Source: Tenodera sinensis
Lineage: Eukaryota; Arthropoda; Insecta; Mantodea; Mantidae
Assembly: GCA_030765045.1 (NCBI GenBank)
Contig: CM060968.1
Span: forward strand, 107,890,904 to 107,954,903
Direction: 5' to 3'
DNA length: 64,000 nucleotides
Positions 44,102 to 55,136 of this stretch are shown one piece after another. The notes beneath the pieces are model-generated. The model ran no database searches. It saw nothing but the letters and a program-made list of their open reading frames with translations, and was not told the DNA's origin. Within the stretch, counting starts at the first letter, position 1. Each line of letters begins with the position of its first letter. A program made the position numbers and the translations under genes.

Positions 44102-44318
44102 TTTTACTTTCTCTACTGCTAAGTAGAGGAAGTATTGTATTCCACCAAAAAATTCGATGTCGAGATTTCGGAAATATATGCTTTGAATCCGAAAAAAAGC
44201 ATTTTTAGAAAAAGGTCAGTGTGTGTGCGCGCGCGTTTGTCTGTACATCATAATTCAAAAACGAAAAGTCGGTTAAAAACCAACGTTAGTATTTAAGTTT
44301 AATGTCTTTTAAGAACCT
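44102..44318 (+). mobile_element. HINE-like element, 5' fragment
   Basis: Starts TTTTACTTTCTCTACTGC and ends at the TTTAATGTCTTTTAAGAACC block. A GTGTGTGTGCGCGCGCG tract replaces the AC tract. Confidence 0.88.
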
Positions 44319-44329
44319 GGGAAATGTGG

Positions 44330-44712
44330 GAGACCTGGTAACCTCTAGACTCACCTGAAAATGTTGAAAATTATAATTCCACGTCTTAATGATGTCGTTG
44401 AGAATCAAAGAGATGTTTACTTCCAACAAGATGGAGCTCCATCTCACTCCCATGTCGTGAATAGTTTTCTCGATCGCATATTCAAACAGAGATGGATAGG
44501 ACGATTTAGCCCCTCTGACTTCTATATTTGGGGAACTTGAAAGAACACTGTGTACATCACAAAACCACAGACATTGGAGGAAATGACAGCTCAGATTATC
44601 AATGATACTAGATCAGCAACAATCCAGACGGTACGTTGCTCTGTTGTACGTCATTGTTGGGACTGTCTTGTGGCAGAAGTTGGACATTTTGAACATGTAC
44701 AGACTTGAGGAA
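44330..44712 (+). pseudogene. Tc1/mariner-superfamily transposase, C-terminal half
   Basis: Reads IIPRLNDVVENQRDVYFQQD then GAPSHSHVVNSFLDRIF and QRWIGR, followed after a deletion by SPSDFYIWG (normally WPPRSPDLTPLDFFLWG). The end gives CSVVRHCWDCLVAEVGHFEH, the typical C-terminal GGHFEH. It retains the second Asp (QQD); the WPPRSPD segment is deleted. The N-terminal half is absent. Confidence 0.85.
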
Positions 44713-45363
44713 GTGGAAGGAATAGAACACAAACAAAATTGTATTTCCGTGTTGCTGAAAAACACCGTTTCAATTTGGGATATTCTATGTTTACAGTGTT
44801 TCAGAGTTTGAAAGTTAGTTCAAGAACATATTATGTATTTGTGATGTTAAACGAATTGGAATTATAAAGAGATAGATTACATGGAAGCAACAGTATTCCA
44901 CGGAGTGTTGGTGTACAACACTTTCTCTCCCAATTACAACTTCATTAAAATATATTGTCTCCGAGAATCATGTAGGTTAGAATAACTAAATAAAAGGAAA
45001 CATCTGATGCGTAGCACACTCTATCATCAGCAACTACAAATGTTCCATATAGGTGCACTGTTTATACAAGGCTCACACCTCTATCTTTTCGTATTTTTCA
45101 CATGCAGTAAAATATTTTAAATTCATAGTACGTTACTTAATATAACTCGAGTGACGTGGCTCCGTGGTAATATATGAGGCTCGCAATCCCGCGGACGAGC
45201 TTCGGGACCCAGGTTTTTCCGGGAGTTTTCCGAGTGACCAGATAAATGCTGGAAATGATAATTACATCCTGCAAATTTCTCGTCCCTTCATTTTATTTAA
45301 TCTTTATTTCAATTCGGTCTTTCAGGTAGGAAGCGTTGGTGCTGGACAAGTTCGAACAAGAGT
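44713..45363. other. Unassigned; weak tRNA-like/SINE segment near 45150-45340
   Basis: ACGTGGCTCCGTGGTAATAT near 45154 could be a decayed A-box region. GGACCCAGGTTTTTCCGGGA recalls SINE bodies elsewhere in the window. Confidence 0.35.
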
Positions 45364-45562
45364 TTTGAAACTCCCTGAAACCGAAAAGAAACATTTTTAG
45401 AATGTATGTGTGAACAGCAAAGGTTCTGTTAGATACCAAACTTAGTATTTAAGTTCATCTTCCAAGGATACGACACGAAGATTTTGAAGAAAATCCCTCA
45501 TCCGAAACTACTCGTCACATGGAAACATTTTTGACCTTTTTAAATTCAAAATGGCTCTAAGA
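45364..45562 (+). mobile_element. HINE-like element, internal fragment
   Basis: Contains TTGAAACTCCCTGAA, AAACATTTTTAGAA, ACACGAAGATTTTGAAGAAA and CACATGGAAACATTTTT in family order. Confidence 0.75.
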
Positions 45563-46187
45563 GACTTCTCTTAACTCACACTAGAACTAACTAGTGTGGA
45601 ACTAGTTCTGCTGTTCACTGTCACCACTTTATTTTCACGTTCACTTCAGTTTCTTTTACGACGTAGCGGCGAAAGGAAATACGTTCGAGTGGCCTCTTCT
45701 TCCGGAAGGTTCACTGGCTGGGAAGTCGAACACAGACGGTCTCATCCCTTGCAGTAACAGCAGTCACTGTACATTGCAACTGACGTCACAACCTCACTAG
45801 CAGAACGCCTTTATGCTACAACAGAAATGCTTTCGCTTATTATTCAAATTTCTTTACTTAATTTAAATACTGGAACCAAATAAAAATCACCTCACAAAAC
45901 ATGACAAAATAAACGAAAGAATTAACATAATGTTAAACCAGTGATTCGCTCACTTACTATCTCTATTTGCGAGAGCGCTCACTTACATAACTGATGGAAA
46001 TTTTCGCAGAGTGACAGAGTTTTTGAGATGGAGAAACTTCAGAAGATTCTGGATCTGGTTCCAAAGTTTACGCTGCATCTAAATACGGACAAAACGAACT
46101 GTATGATAATATAGGTATTGATGTGTACTATTTAATTTATGAAAAAATTGAACAACATAACGGATTAAGGATGTCATGAATGCAGAT

Positions 46188-46223
<36 letters not shown>

Positions 46224-46239
46224 TTGTAATACTTTATCC
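45563..46239. other. Unassigned, with an A-run at 46190-46220
   Basis: CACACTAG and CTAGTGTG near 45580-45598 form a short inverted repeat. Nothing else recognised. Confidence 0.4.
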
Positions 46240-46765
46240 ACCCAATCTTCAAAAATTATTCTTACAAAAGATTACTCTTCTGTCTACATCAAAAACATTT
46301 GCAGAAATGGTTTTATTGCATATTTCCTTGAAAGTACAATGGAAACAGTGGAATGCAAGCAGGCTTGAACGTTAGTCAAATGTTTTAAGAGCCGGTCGTT
46401 ATATGATGGCTCTGAAATTGCGTTCTCTTTGCATGACCATAAGAGAGAAAAAGAAGAAAAATAGGAATAACGACTTCCTATTTGAGAAAGGCGTATTTTA
46501 AAATACAAATCGATAACAAGGAATATCAAAGAGAAAAAGAGAAAGTGTGACATATCTCCGTATCTTCGTGTAATAGGATTTTATCTATATTTTACGGTTT
46601 ACCAGTTATGCAAAAGTCATTCAGAATGAAGACTTAAAGAAGCTACTTACAGAAAAACCTGCATATGTCGTTTGTCATAATGTAATCAAAATCGTTAGTC
46701 ATTTTTGAGAAAATATTTTCCTTATTTGGTATTTAACCGACTCTTCGGTTTTAGTTATACTAACA
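46240..46765 (-). mobile_element. HINE-like element, older partial copy
   Basis: Contains TTGCATATTTCCTTGAAAGT, CAAATGTTTTAAGAGCCGGT, CGGTTTACCAGTTATGCAAA and GTATTTAACCGACTCTTCGG in reverse family order. It shares some words only with family B, so it may belong to the older subfamily. Confidence 0.7.
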
Positions 46766-46771
46766 TCCCGC

Positions 46772-46879
<108 letters not shown>

Positions 46880-46930
46880 CAAGACGTGTTGGCTGCGGAA
46901 ATTCCATGAAAATTCTCCTTGCATCTTTAA

Positions 46931-47273
46931 TATAGATATAATTCCTAAGGTGTCTCCTCTATGCAGAGATTACCCTCATTGCTCGGCCGCTGCGTCCTTC
47001 AGCCGTAGCCAAGCACACGGAGAAGTACAGGTTGGGGGGCGGCGGGGCTCAGCACGCCGACTCCCCCGACCGTAAGGCGACTACTTGACCGTTTCAGGGT
47101 CGTTACCTACCAAGCAGTATAGTTCCTCAGTTGATCCCTCAGGGACCTAACGAGGCTGAGTGCACCCCGTACCAGACCTCCAAGCGGGGGAAAATCTCAT
47201 GCCAGTACCAGTGATCGAACCCGGGGCCTTCGCGCCAGAGGCAGGCGCGCTACCAACTGCGCTACGGAGGCGG
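46931..47273 (-). mobile_element. SINE family E, full copy with target duplication
   Basis: Minus strand starts CGCCTCCGTAGCGCAGTTGG, with B box GGGTTCGATC, and the body GGTGCACTCAGCCTCGTTAG is shared with 54285-54610. A perfect 15-bp duplication TCCTTGCATCTTTAA (46916-46930 and 47274-47288) brackets it. Confidence 0.93.
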
Positions 47274-47288
47274 TCCTTGCATCTTTAA

Positions 47289-47842
47289 CAGGTTTAAATA
47301 CGAATATGCCATTCATCGGATTTCTTCCTTTTTGTGTTATATCTTTCATATGGACATTTTTGGTCTAAGTAAATTAGTTCTACTGCTTTAATTCGCCTTA
47401 TTGGAGATGCGTGTTGGACCTGAACACAATATGGAATTTACTCAAGCAGCAGATCAACAAAGTTGTAATAAATTTACAGTCAATCGATTCGGCAACAGAT
47501 GTGAACCTACTAATTGGTCATGCAGTATTCCAGTCCATACATGCACTGCAAATTGCTGTTAAGGGCTTCTGATGGCAAACGTTGTCATGTTGCGTATCTA
47601 ACAAATGAAACCTGGTTTCTGGATATCAGTTCCTACAGCAAACCCGTGTAAATAATTACAGCTCGGCATTTGATTATTGGCTTATTTTGTGCTCCGTTTA
47701 GAGTCCTACTCTTTATATCGTACATGGTGGTCTAAAAACTTACAGATTAATATATATGGCAAGAATTTCAAATCTTAATGGAGTAAGGAAGCTACGAAGT
47801 TTATCGGACCCGAATGATCTAGTTGTCGATGGGTCCTTAAAC
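47289..47842. other. No recognisable feature
   Basis: No shared repeat or coding motif seen. Confidence 0.4.
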
Positions 47843-48082
47843 CTCACTCACTCACTCACTCACTCACTCACTCACTCACTCACTCACTCACTCACTCACT
47901 CACTCACTCACTCACTCACTCACTCACTCACTCACTCACTCACTCACTCACTCACTCACTCACTCACTCACTCACTCACTCACTCACTCACTCACTCACT
48001 CACTCACACACTCACTCACTCACTCACTCACTCACTCACTCACTCACTCACTCACTCACTCACTCACTCACTCACTCACTCA
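47843..48082. repeat. (CTCA)n microsatellite, ~240 bp
   Basis: About sixty CTCA units with very few interruptions. Frames through it give a Thr-His-Ser-Leu repeat with no biological meaning. Confidence 0.97.
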
Positions 48083-48093
48083 TGCACTTACTC

Positions 48094-48283
48094 ACCGAGC
48101 GAGATGGCTCAGGCGGTAACATCTGTGGCCTGCATTCTTGGGGTCGCGGGTTCGATTCCTGTGGCCGCGCACTCTAACATGGGTTTTTCCGTGGTTTCCC
48201 CATTATCACCTAGGCGAATACTGGGGTGCTTTCACCTTTTCTCCACGGCTTTCTTTCCCTTTCTTTCTCATTTCCTTTCAAGT
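48094..48283 (+). mobile_element. tRNA-derived SINE
   Basis: A-box region GAGATGGCTCAGGCGGTA and B box GGGTTCGATTCC give a clear tRNA-like head. The tail has ATGGGTTTTTCCGTGGTTTC and CACCTAGGCGAATACTGGG. It lies between the CTCA array and a HINE-like copy. Confidence 0.85.
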
Positions 48284-49036
48284 ATCGTATTCCACCCAAA
48301 AATTCTATGTCGAGATTTCAGCGGAAATGTATGTTTTGAGGCCCCCTGAATAAAAAAAAAGTATTTTTAGAAACAGGTCAGTGTGTCTGTCTGCCAGTCT
48401 GTGGACAGTATAACTCAAACACGAAAAGTCGGCCAAAGTCCAAATTTGGTATTTAAGTTTAATGTCTTTCAAGGATGTGACACGAAGATTTTGAAGAAAA
48501 TAGCCCATCCTAAACTATCCTTTACATGGAAAACTTTTGATTAAAATGTTATATTTTTATGTCAAATAAAATATATATTTAGAATTTTCTGGCTATAGCC
48601 TATGTAGCCCTGTTTACTCTGGACCACTTTTGAATAACTCGTAAACCGTAAGAGCTAGACAAAATCTTACTATACAACACACGTTGATCTCGCTAAAACA
48701 CGCAATTTATGTGCAAATAAATTGTTTTTAGAGTGAACCATTTCGGAGATATTGCTTGTTATTTGTGTCAGTTTTGGAAAACTTAAAACTTTCGTGAAAT
48801 GGAACATCGTTGTTAATTATTTTATATGTTAAGCGTGCAAAGAGAACGGGATCTCACTATCGCACAAAGCCTACTGTATTCTAACATTTCCCTTGCACCT
48901 ACAAGGAAATAAGCAATAAGATAATTTGTAAAAATGTTTATCTTAACTAACACGAAGAAGATATAGGAATAAGAGTTTGTAAGAATGGTTAGTACAAGAG
49001 TAGAGAAAGTCATATGAGTGCAACACATCAGATTGT
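48284..49036 (+). mobile_element. HINE-like element, lacking only its 5' tip
   Basis: Begins AAGTATCGTATTCCACCC, directly after the SINE, and ends GAGTGCAACACATCAGATTG. All internal blocks are present. Confidence 0.9.
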
Positions 49037-49289
49037 TTTTTCATATTCATGTCACGAAATTTCAGTCCCGTTTCATGGAATATGGATAGCAAAGGTTACT
49101 TTTGGTACATAATTGAAAATATGTTATATTTTTAATGGGAAATGCTTACAATATTTGAACATTGAGTTATTTTAGAACGGTTTAGTGAGACTTATATATC
49201 ACTCCACATTTCCCTCGTATTTCACTGATTCTACTAAGTAATATTTTTGGTATGATTTTGACAAAATCATGGACATTTTTAGTAGGTAT

Positions 49290-49470
49290 GACTCGCTTGA
49301 AGCTTACTGTATTACTCTATTTTCCCTGTATCTACAAACGAATTAGTAAACATATAATTTCTGCAAACATGTGCCTTGATTAACATGAAGTAGATATAGG
49401 AATAAGTGTTTATAAGAATAGCTTGTGTAAGGATAGACTAAGTCATGTGAGTGAGCACGAACTTTTTGGA
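49290..49470 (+). mobile_element. HINE-like element, old 3' fragment
   Basis: Contains AGCTTACTGTATTACTCTAT, TATCTACAAACGAATTAGTA and AGTCATGTGAGTGAGCAC in order. Confidence 0.7.
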
Positions 49471-50394
49471 ATTAATTTGAGCAGTTCATTTGAATAGTAA
49501 GCAACTATTTCCAAAATATTTCTTGGTTTTGCTCTAATCTGTATAGAGGTCTCCAACCAGGCAAGGATTTTGATTTAAATCAAAGCTTGAATACTGAAGC
49601 ATATCTACAGGGTATTGACGACATGTTTAATTGCCCGTTTTTTGTTTTTTTATCCATCCCAATCCCGTATTTAGCTAGCTGATTCTTTAAATCGGAGTTT
49701 ACATTCGTTGTCCAATGTAGTGAAACGTTCCTAAGCTTACTTACTATGTTGCTCATTATACAGTATTTCAAACAAACAGTTCTGCAGTTGAATGGTCGAA
49801 TATGAACATTTTTTTTTCTGTCGGGCTCAGGTTCACTATGGGGGACGAGTAAAGAGGGAGTCACTTTGATGAAAATTGCAGTTGGTCGATAGCATTTCGT
49901 TACAGAATCTCATCACATCCACTTTGTCCTTTTCCCAGTTGCTTCATACGTACGTATGAGTTGGCAGCCAAACAGATCAAAGTGACCCTTTTGTAGTTTT
50001 CAATTCGGTGGCTAAAATGCGTTGATCGTTATCGTTTACGGATGTAATAAAAAATATGAAACATGTAGCCAAAGTGGTGGCAGCATGGCAGCACTGCCGA
50101 ATGTGAAACTTGTGGCCCAGGCTGCCTGTGTATAATTATCGGAAATCTTTGTGCTGCAGGTCGCTTCCCGGGCTACTGCATTGCTCGGGCATCTATCTCT
50201 CCACAGACAAAATTATGTACGCCACACTCCACTGTTCCACAACTATACCGTGTGTACTTCCGCATATTAGCGTACAAGAATCTTCATTCTGAAATAGTAA
50301 AATACACGTTATCATCATCAGCATCACCATCACCATTAGAGTTCGGCTCAACAAGCGCTAAAACTTAAAATATAAATTGGCACTACACACTAGA
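49471..50394. other. No recognisable feature
   Basis: No shared repeat or coding motif. A short ATCATC/ACCATC-rich tract is near 50310-50335. Confidence 0.4.
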
Positions 50395-50575
50395 GCTCAG
50401 TCGGTAGAACACCTGACTGTGCGAAGGGTCAGGGTTCGATTCCCGGCTGGGGAGTGCTCAGCATTCCTGTGACTTCACTTAGTTCTCACGATAACTTCGC
50501 TAACATCATCTATACCTTGTTCCACTCTTAGATGACAGTATGGAGTTAAATGGGATATATCTGTCTCTATCTAGT
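50395..50575 (+). mobile_element. tRNA-derived SINE
   Basis: GAGCTCAGTCGGTAGAACAC and CAGGGTTCGATTCCCGGCTG are strong A and B boxes. The tail (CTATACCTTGTTCCACTC) is unlike the copy at 34799, but the heads are similar. Confidence 0.8.
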
Positions 50576-51655
50576 GCATACAAATTGCCATTAGCCTCGT
50601 CCTTTTCTACCCTCGCGCTGTTGCCAGGTACCTAATAGCATGGTGTAAATATTGAGTTGTTATAAATTTCAGGTTTGAACACATAATCCTACGTAGACTT
50701 TTTTTCTCTATCAGGTTATATCCTTTTTAGAGCCATTGTATTATTTCTATAGGCCCATATTTCTTCAGAAAACGTTTTTTCCAATAGAAGTCCGATATTT
50801 GCTGTTTCTATGCTCACCACGTGCTAACAAACTCCTAGAATACGTCTATATTTTGTTCTTAGGTAGAGTAAACTATAGTGCTACTACCTGTCCACTTTGA
50901 ATTCTCTATGTTTACTCAGTTAAGTGTTACAATTTTTTAAATTAAATGTTTTCGGAAAATTTTACAGCCGTGCACTGCAAAAGTTATGAAGTGTGAAACT
51001 TTTTTGTTATTGAGTTTACATCGGGGACCAAGCGAGAACAAATGTTGAGGAAGGTTGGAGAAAGTTTTTAAAATAAACCAAAAGGCTGTAACCTCTTTCT
51101 TTCATCCTGTAACATATTTAGAGCTATTTTGATACAAATTTTAATTCTAATATAAATATAGGGAGAATTATTATAGAAGGATTAAACGTTTTTATATATT
51201 TCAATGTAATATTGCGTTATGTTTATTGTAAAGTTTTACACATTTTTGTGAGTCTGAGGAAAAGTTAAAGCTTTTTTATAACATAATCGTTTAATCCAAT
51301 AAATGCTGTTTATTTCAAGCAACATTTACAGCATTTTCCATAACAGGATTAACAATTTGGAGATAAATCTAAATAAAATTAAAACGTGGGTTTCCTATTA
51401 AGTAGGTGTATCTACTGCCCCCACTTTTCTTGTCCTCATTACAGCGCCACGCCTCTAGCCCCGTATTGCAACTGTCAGCGACGTATTGCTCAGTAGTTGT
51501 GCCTCACCCGTTATGAGATCTCGTAAGGCTATAACAGAGATGCTTTCAAACCGTGCATTTTACTATATTCACTTGCTGTACATTCACAACGGTAGATATT
51601 GGCAGAGGCACGGTGTGATTCTTATTAAAGAGACTTCCCTCACGCCAGCCAGGAA
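50576..51655. other. No recognisable feature
   Basis: AT-rich sequence with no clear coding frame or shared repeat. Confidence 0.4.
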
Positions 51656-51659
51656 TTGG

Positions 51660-51845
51660 CCGCGCCGTGGCCGAGCGGTTAGACCATTCGCTTCTCACCC
51701 TAGCGGTCCGGGTTCGATCCCAGGTGACCGCATGTGGGATTCATGGTGGACGAAGCGCCATCTCATTCCACCAGTGTTCCATCTTCATTCCATGTGTCAT
51801 CAGTATCACCGCCTGCGGTGCCGTATGTAATAAAAGCGGGCGTTA
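51660..51845 (+). mobile_element. tRNA-derived SINE related to family G
   Basis: CCGTGGCCGAGCGGTTAGAC and CCGGGTTCGATCCCAGG form a good tRNA head. GCATGTGGGATTCATGGTGG matches the start of the family G body, but the rest is shortened and ends differently. Confidence 0.8.
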
Positions 51846-51849
51846 AATA

Positions 51850-51930
51850 CTACAAAAAAACCAGCCGGGAATCGAGCCCCGTGACTTCTGGGTTAAGAAA
51901 TCTACCTACTGACCATCCGACCGCAGAAGT
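51850..51930 (-). repeat. tRNA-like segment
   Basis: Minus strand has GGATGGTCAGTAGGTAGA and GGGGCTCGATTCCCGGCTGG, an A/B box pair. Its first 34 bases recur at 52316-52349 on the other side of the TATA-bearing repeat (ATCTACCT.CTGACCATCC). Confidence 0.65.
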
Positions 51931-52310
51931 GTCCGTGTGACGTCATCCCCGCTATATAAAGAGGCGAGGAAATAGCAGAAAAGTAACAGATTTGAATCGG
52001 CCAGTGTGTCAGTGAGTGCGAGATAACTGTGAATGTGTGATGCGTCACGTCGGAGAGAAGAAGATTTAGGGAACGTCGAGTGATTGTATCGTCGGTGTTA
52101 GTGTATGTATGAGAGACAGAGAAAGTGAAGAAAGACAGTGAGAGAACTGAGTCTAGGCTACGAGAAGAAAACAGTTTGAGTTGTAATATCACGAAGACTA
52201 AAGACTGTTAATGTCATTAAAAGAGAACTGTCTATTTGTACAAAAGTTTTAGAAGAAAATAATTGCGATAAAAAAGTATTTGGACTGGACTTTTGTCGTT
52301 TTTGTCACAG
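51931..52310 (+). repeat. TATA-bearing repeat, second copy
   Basis: CCCGCTATATAAAGAGGCGA is a strong TATA region. The leader CAGTGTGTCAGTGAGTGCGA and a later GAGAGACAGAGAAAGTGAAG match 7330-7570 in the opposite orientation. It is flanked by a 34-bp direct repeat (51896-51929 and 52316-52349), which could mark its insertion or an LTR-like duplication. Confidence 0.65.
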
Positions 52311-52349
52311 TATTAAGAAATCTACCTGCTGACCATCCCACCGCAGAAG

Positions 52350-53350
52350 TTTTCATATTTCTCATACTTTGGGGATTAAAACACATACTCACTCATGCTT
52401 GTGCAGTAACAGTTTTTTCCCTCGTTAATCCCCGACTATGATTCTGTGAGTGCACGCGCATCGCTGGCGTCATAACGATCGACTGGGGAGCGCTGCCAGT
52501 CGTGATTAACGACGGCCCGGTTTCGTGTCAACTTTTTAATTAAAACGTAACAACAAGTATTCAAAACGGATTATAAAGATAATGAATATCGCATTACACC
52601 CAACATGATTGCAGCGTGAAAACCTTTCCACACATTTATTTCACCAACAAATTTCAGAAGATGTTGCAGATGTGAATTAAACTATTGGCTTTATGCGAAT
52701 TGAATTTGGATAGGCTTAAGGTAGTCAAAAATATTGCAATTCTGTCATTGGGAACAGATGCATCATTATGTAGGTTTAAAATGTGTAGTGACAGTTACAA
52801 AATGCTATTTGAATATCACAATAAACACAGCTGTAGCTTTGACATGTACTAAAACAAGTGAGAATTGATAGTTTACCATTTCATCGCAGTTTCGTGTTTA
52901 GGTAATGCAGCATAACAACTGAACAACAACCCAAATACGGACTGCTATTGGTATGGCTGTCTCTCTTTTTTTCTTCGAGGGGAGGGAAGATCCATTTATG
53001 GACTTCCACTGTGGTGGAGAGCACAATGGTAAGTGTAAGCTTCGCCGAAGGCACTACTCACTAAAAACCTCCACCGGAAACAAAGGATATAGAGGTAGAA
53101 AGGAAAGGAGAAGGAAAGAAGTAATTCAGGGTGAAAGTGAGGTAGTACTGCTATTGCACCTGCGGATTGGTGGTACGGTATATTGACTGGCCACAGGGAA
53201 CGAAAGCCAGGTGAATGAACAGTGTTAGGACGCAACCATGACCGAAGCCCTGACTACGCCTTTAGGAATTCATTGTGAGGATTTGAAGGGAGTCGGGTGA
53301 GAGATTAGTGAAACTTCCGACGTCCACGGTAGAGAGCTGCCGGTCTTCAG
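52350..53350. other. No recognisable feature
   Basis: No convincing coding frame, shared repeat or tRNA-like boxes. Confidence 0.4.
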
Positions 53351-53871
53351 AAGTGTGCCCCCGAGTGGGGATGAATCTTTATGGGTAGTAGTTCGTCCAG
53401 CGCCGTCTGAAGAGCTGCCACCTCCTCCACGACGAGCCTTCGTACGGAGAGAAGATTTTCATCCAGCCACGTAGAGATGTCTTCATGCGTGTCTAGGCGT
53501 TTGAAGTCCAGCATTGTTCGGAATACCTTAAACTTTGCTTAGTGGATAGCAAGATCGAGGCCCCTCGAGCGCAACCATCTTCGTGATTGAAGGCCAGTTA
53601 CGTAGTCTTACAGCACCCACGTATGTACTCTCACAACCTCGACGCTTTGTTCAGCATGGTGCGGTTCCCGTACATCTGCAGGAAAGACTGCGGTGGAAGG
53701 CACTACGGTTTCGGTTGAGACCGGTGTAGAGCCTTCCAGCTGCAAAGTAGATGGCGCAGGGGCCGGGCAACGAGCTTCAGCCTCTGCGATGTTGACGGTT
53801 GCTGACTCAACTTCCGATCTTGTCGCTTCATCGGCAGTCGGTAATTGCTTCTTCAGGCATCTTCTCTTCAT
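53351..53871 (-). pseudogene. Unrecognised open frames, possibly mobile-element ORF remnant
   Basis: Two minus-strand frames lie head to tail. One (53871-53608) gives a Glu/Ala/Pro/Thr-rich segment (EATRSEVESATVNIAEAEAR). The next (about 53520-53351) reads FKVFRTMLDFKRLDTHEDIS then TWLDENLLSVRRLVVEEVAA and stops. The second has protein-like composition and an amphipathic pattern but I do not recognise it. GC content is higher than the surroundings. A retroelement ORF1 or a decayed gene are both possible. Confidence 0.35.
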
Positions 53872-54284
53872 GTTGGAGAGAAACTTCTGCTAATTCGGTT
53901 GGAGGCGGTGTGCACGACCTAAACCAGGGCACCACATGGCTCTCAATTTGTCACTGTAAATATATACGGGTTTCCCGAATCCTCAGTTCATTTCTTGAGG
54001 TTATATTTGCACACGGCGCGCCAGTAAAGTTGTTTGTATGCTGCAGGGTTGCAGTTACGAGTTGTGGCTCTGAACATAGCTATGTGCATAAAATGCAGAT
54101 ATTACACTCTGTAGAAGAGGCTAGATTCCAACTTGGACCTCTTCGTTAGAAATACGCCACCCTGACACACTACAGCTGCGTATGTGCAGATTAGTGTGAA
54201 CATCTATCAGATAATCTTCAGACGTCTGATTCATGATAACTTATTAAATTATTATTGTTATCATACTGCGATATATTATGTAAT
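53872..54284. other. No recognisable feature
   Basis: No shared repeat or coding motif seen. Confidence 0.4.
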
Positions 54285-54610
54285 GACCATTTCCGTAGCG
54301 CAATGGTAGCGATCCTATCTCTGGCGCGGAGGACCCCAGTTCGATTACCGGTACTGGCGAGGGGACTTTCCCCCGCTGGAAGATCTGGCACGGGGTGCAC
54401 TCAGCCTCGTTAGATCCGGAGGGGCTAATTGAGGAGCTGTTTGATAAAGATGTAACGACCCCAGGTTGCGAAGACGGCAAACTGGCCGGAAGGACTCGGG
54501 GGAGGGGGGGTGATCACCACGTCCCACCCTCCAGTACTGCACCCCACTCATGACGTCTGTGGTGGGCAGCGGTGGGGGACGCAGCGTCCGGACGGTAAGC
54601 CTTGGTCCAT
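54285..54610 (+). mobile_element. SINE family E
   Basis: CCGTAGCGCAATGGTAGCGA and CAGTTCGATTACCG form the tRNA head. GGCACGGGGTGCACTCAGCC and the rest match 46931-47273 inverted. The segment at 54435-54565 recurs inverted at 59463-59545. Confidence 0.88.
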
Positions 54611-54741
54611 CAGGGTCATAAGTTTGGAAAATTCAGAAAATCTCTTTAATTAACCTATGGTCGTTACAAGATGTGGCGAACAGATGGGATTTAGTTTGGC
54701 TAGCCTGACTTGAAGCTAGCTAATGGTGGTAGCCTTGGACC

Positions 54742-55125
54742 AGAGCGTTCGCCTACCACCTAGGTGGCCCGGTTTCGGTCCCAGGGACCCGCATATAGTA
54801 TTCGTGGTGGAAGAGCGGCGTCTGGATGGGTTTTCTCCGGGTTCTCCGGTTTTCCCCGCCACTCATTCCACCACTTGCTCAATTATCCCCTTTCCAAAAA
54901 CCGATTTCGCCTGCATTTCATATCATCCTCTTACTCACCACCATACCTGATGCTGGGCTGATCACCCGCTTCCAGGTCTTCACTCTGTCCGGTCCATAGA
55001 TTTTTGTGCTCCCTGACAAGCGTCTGACCCTAGGCATTGACTTGTAAGTCATAGGGGGTGTAAGTTCTAGATAAGGGGAGGATAATCAGGTAAAGAAAAG
55101 AAAGGGAAAAAAAAAAAAAAAAAGA
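54742..55125 (+). mobile_element. SINE family G with target duplication
   Basis: Body matches 2129-2473 along its whole length and ends in a long A-run. AGCCTTGGACC at 54731-54741 and 55126-55136 is an 11-bp target duplication. The tRNA head is shortened (starts near GAGCGTTCGCCTACC). Confidence 0.9.
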
Positions 55126-55136
55126 AGCCTTGGACC

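Noticed and set aside
47756..48349. 197-codon ORF with Thr-His-Ser-Leu repeats
   Set aside because: Created by the CTCA microsatellite; it then runs through a SINE and into a HINE-like copy.
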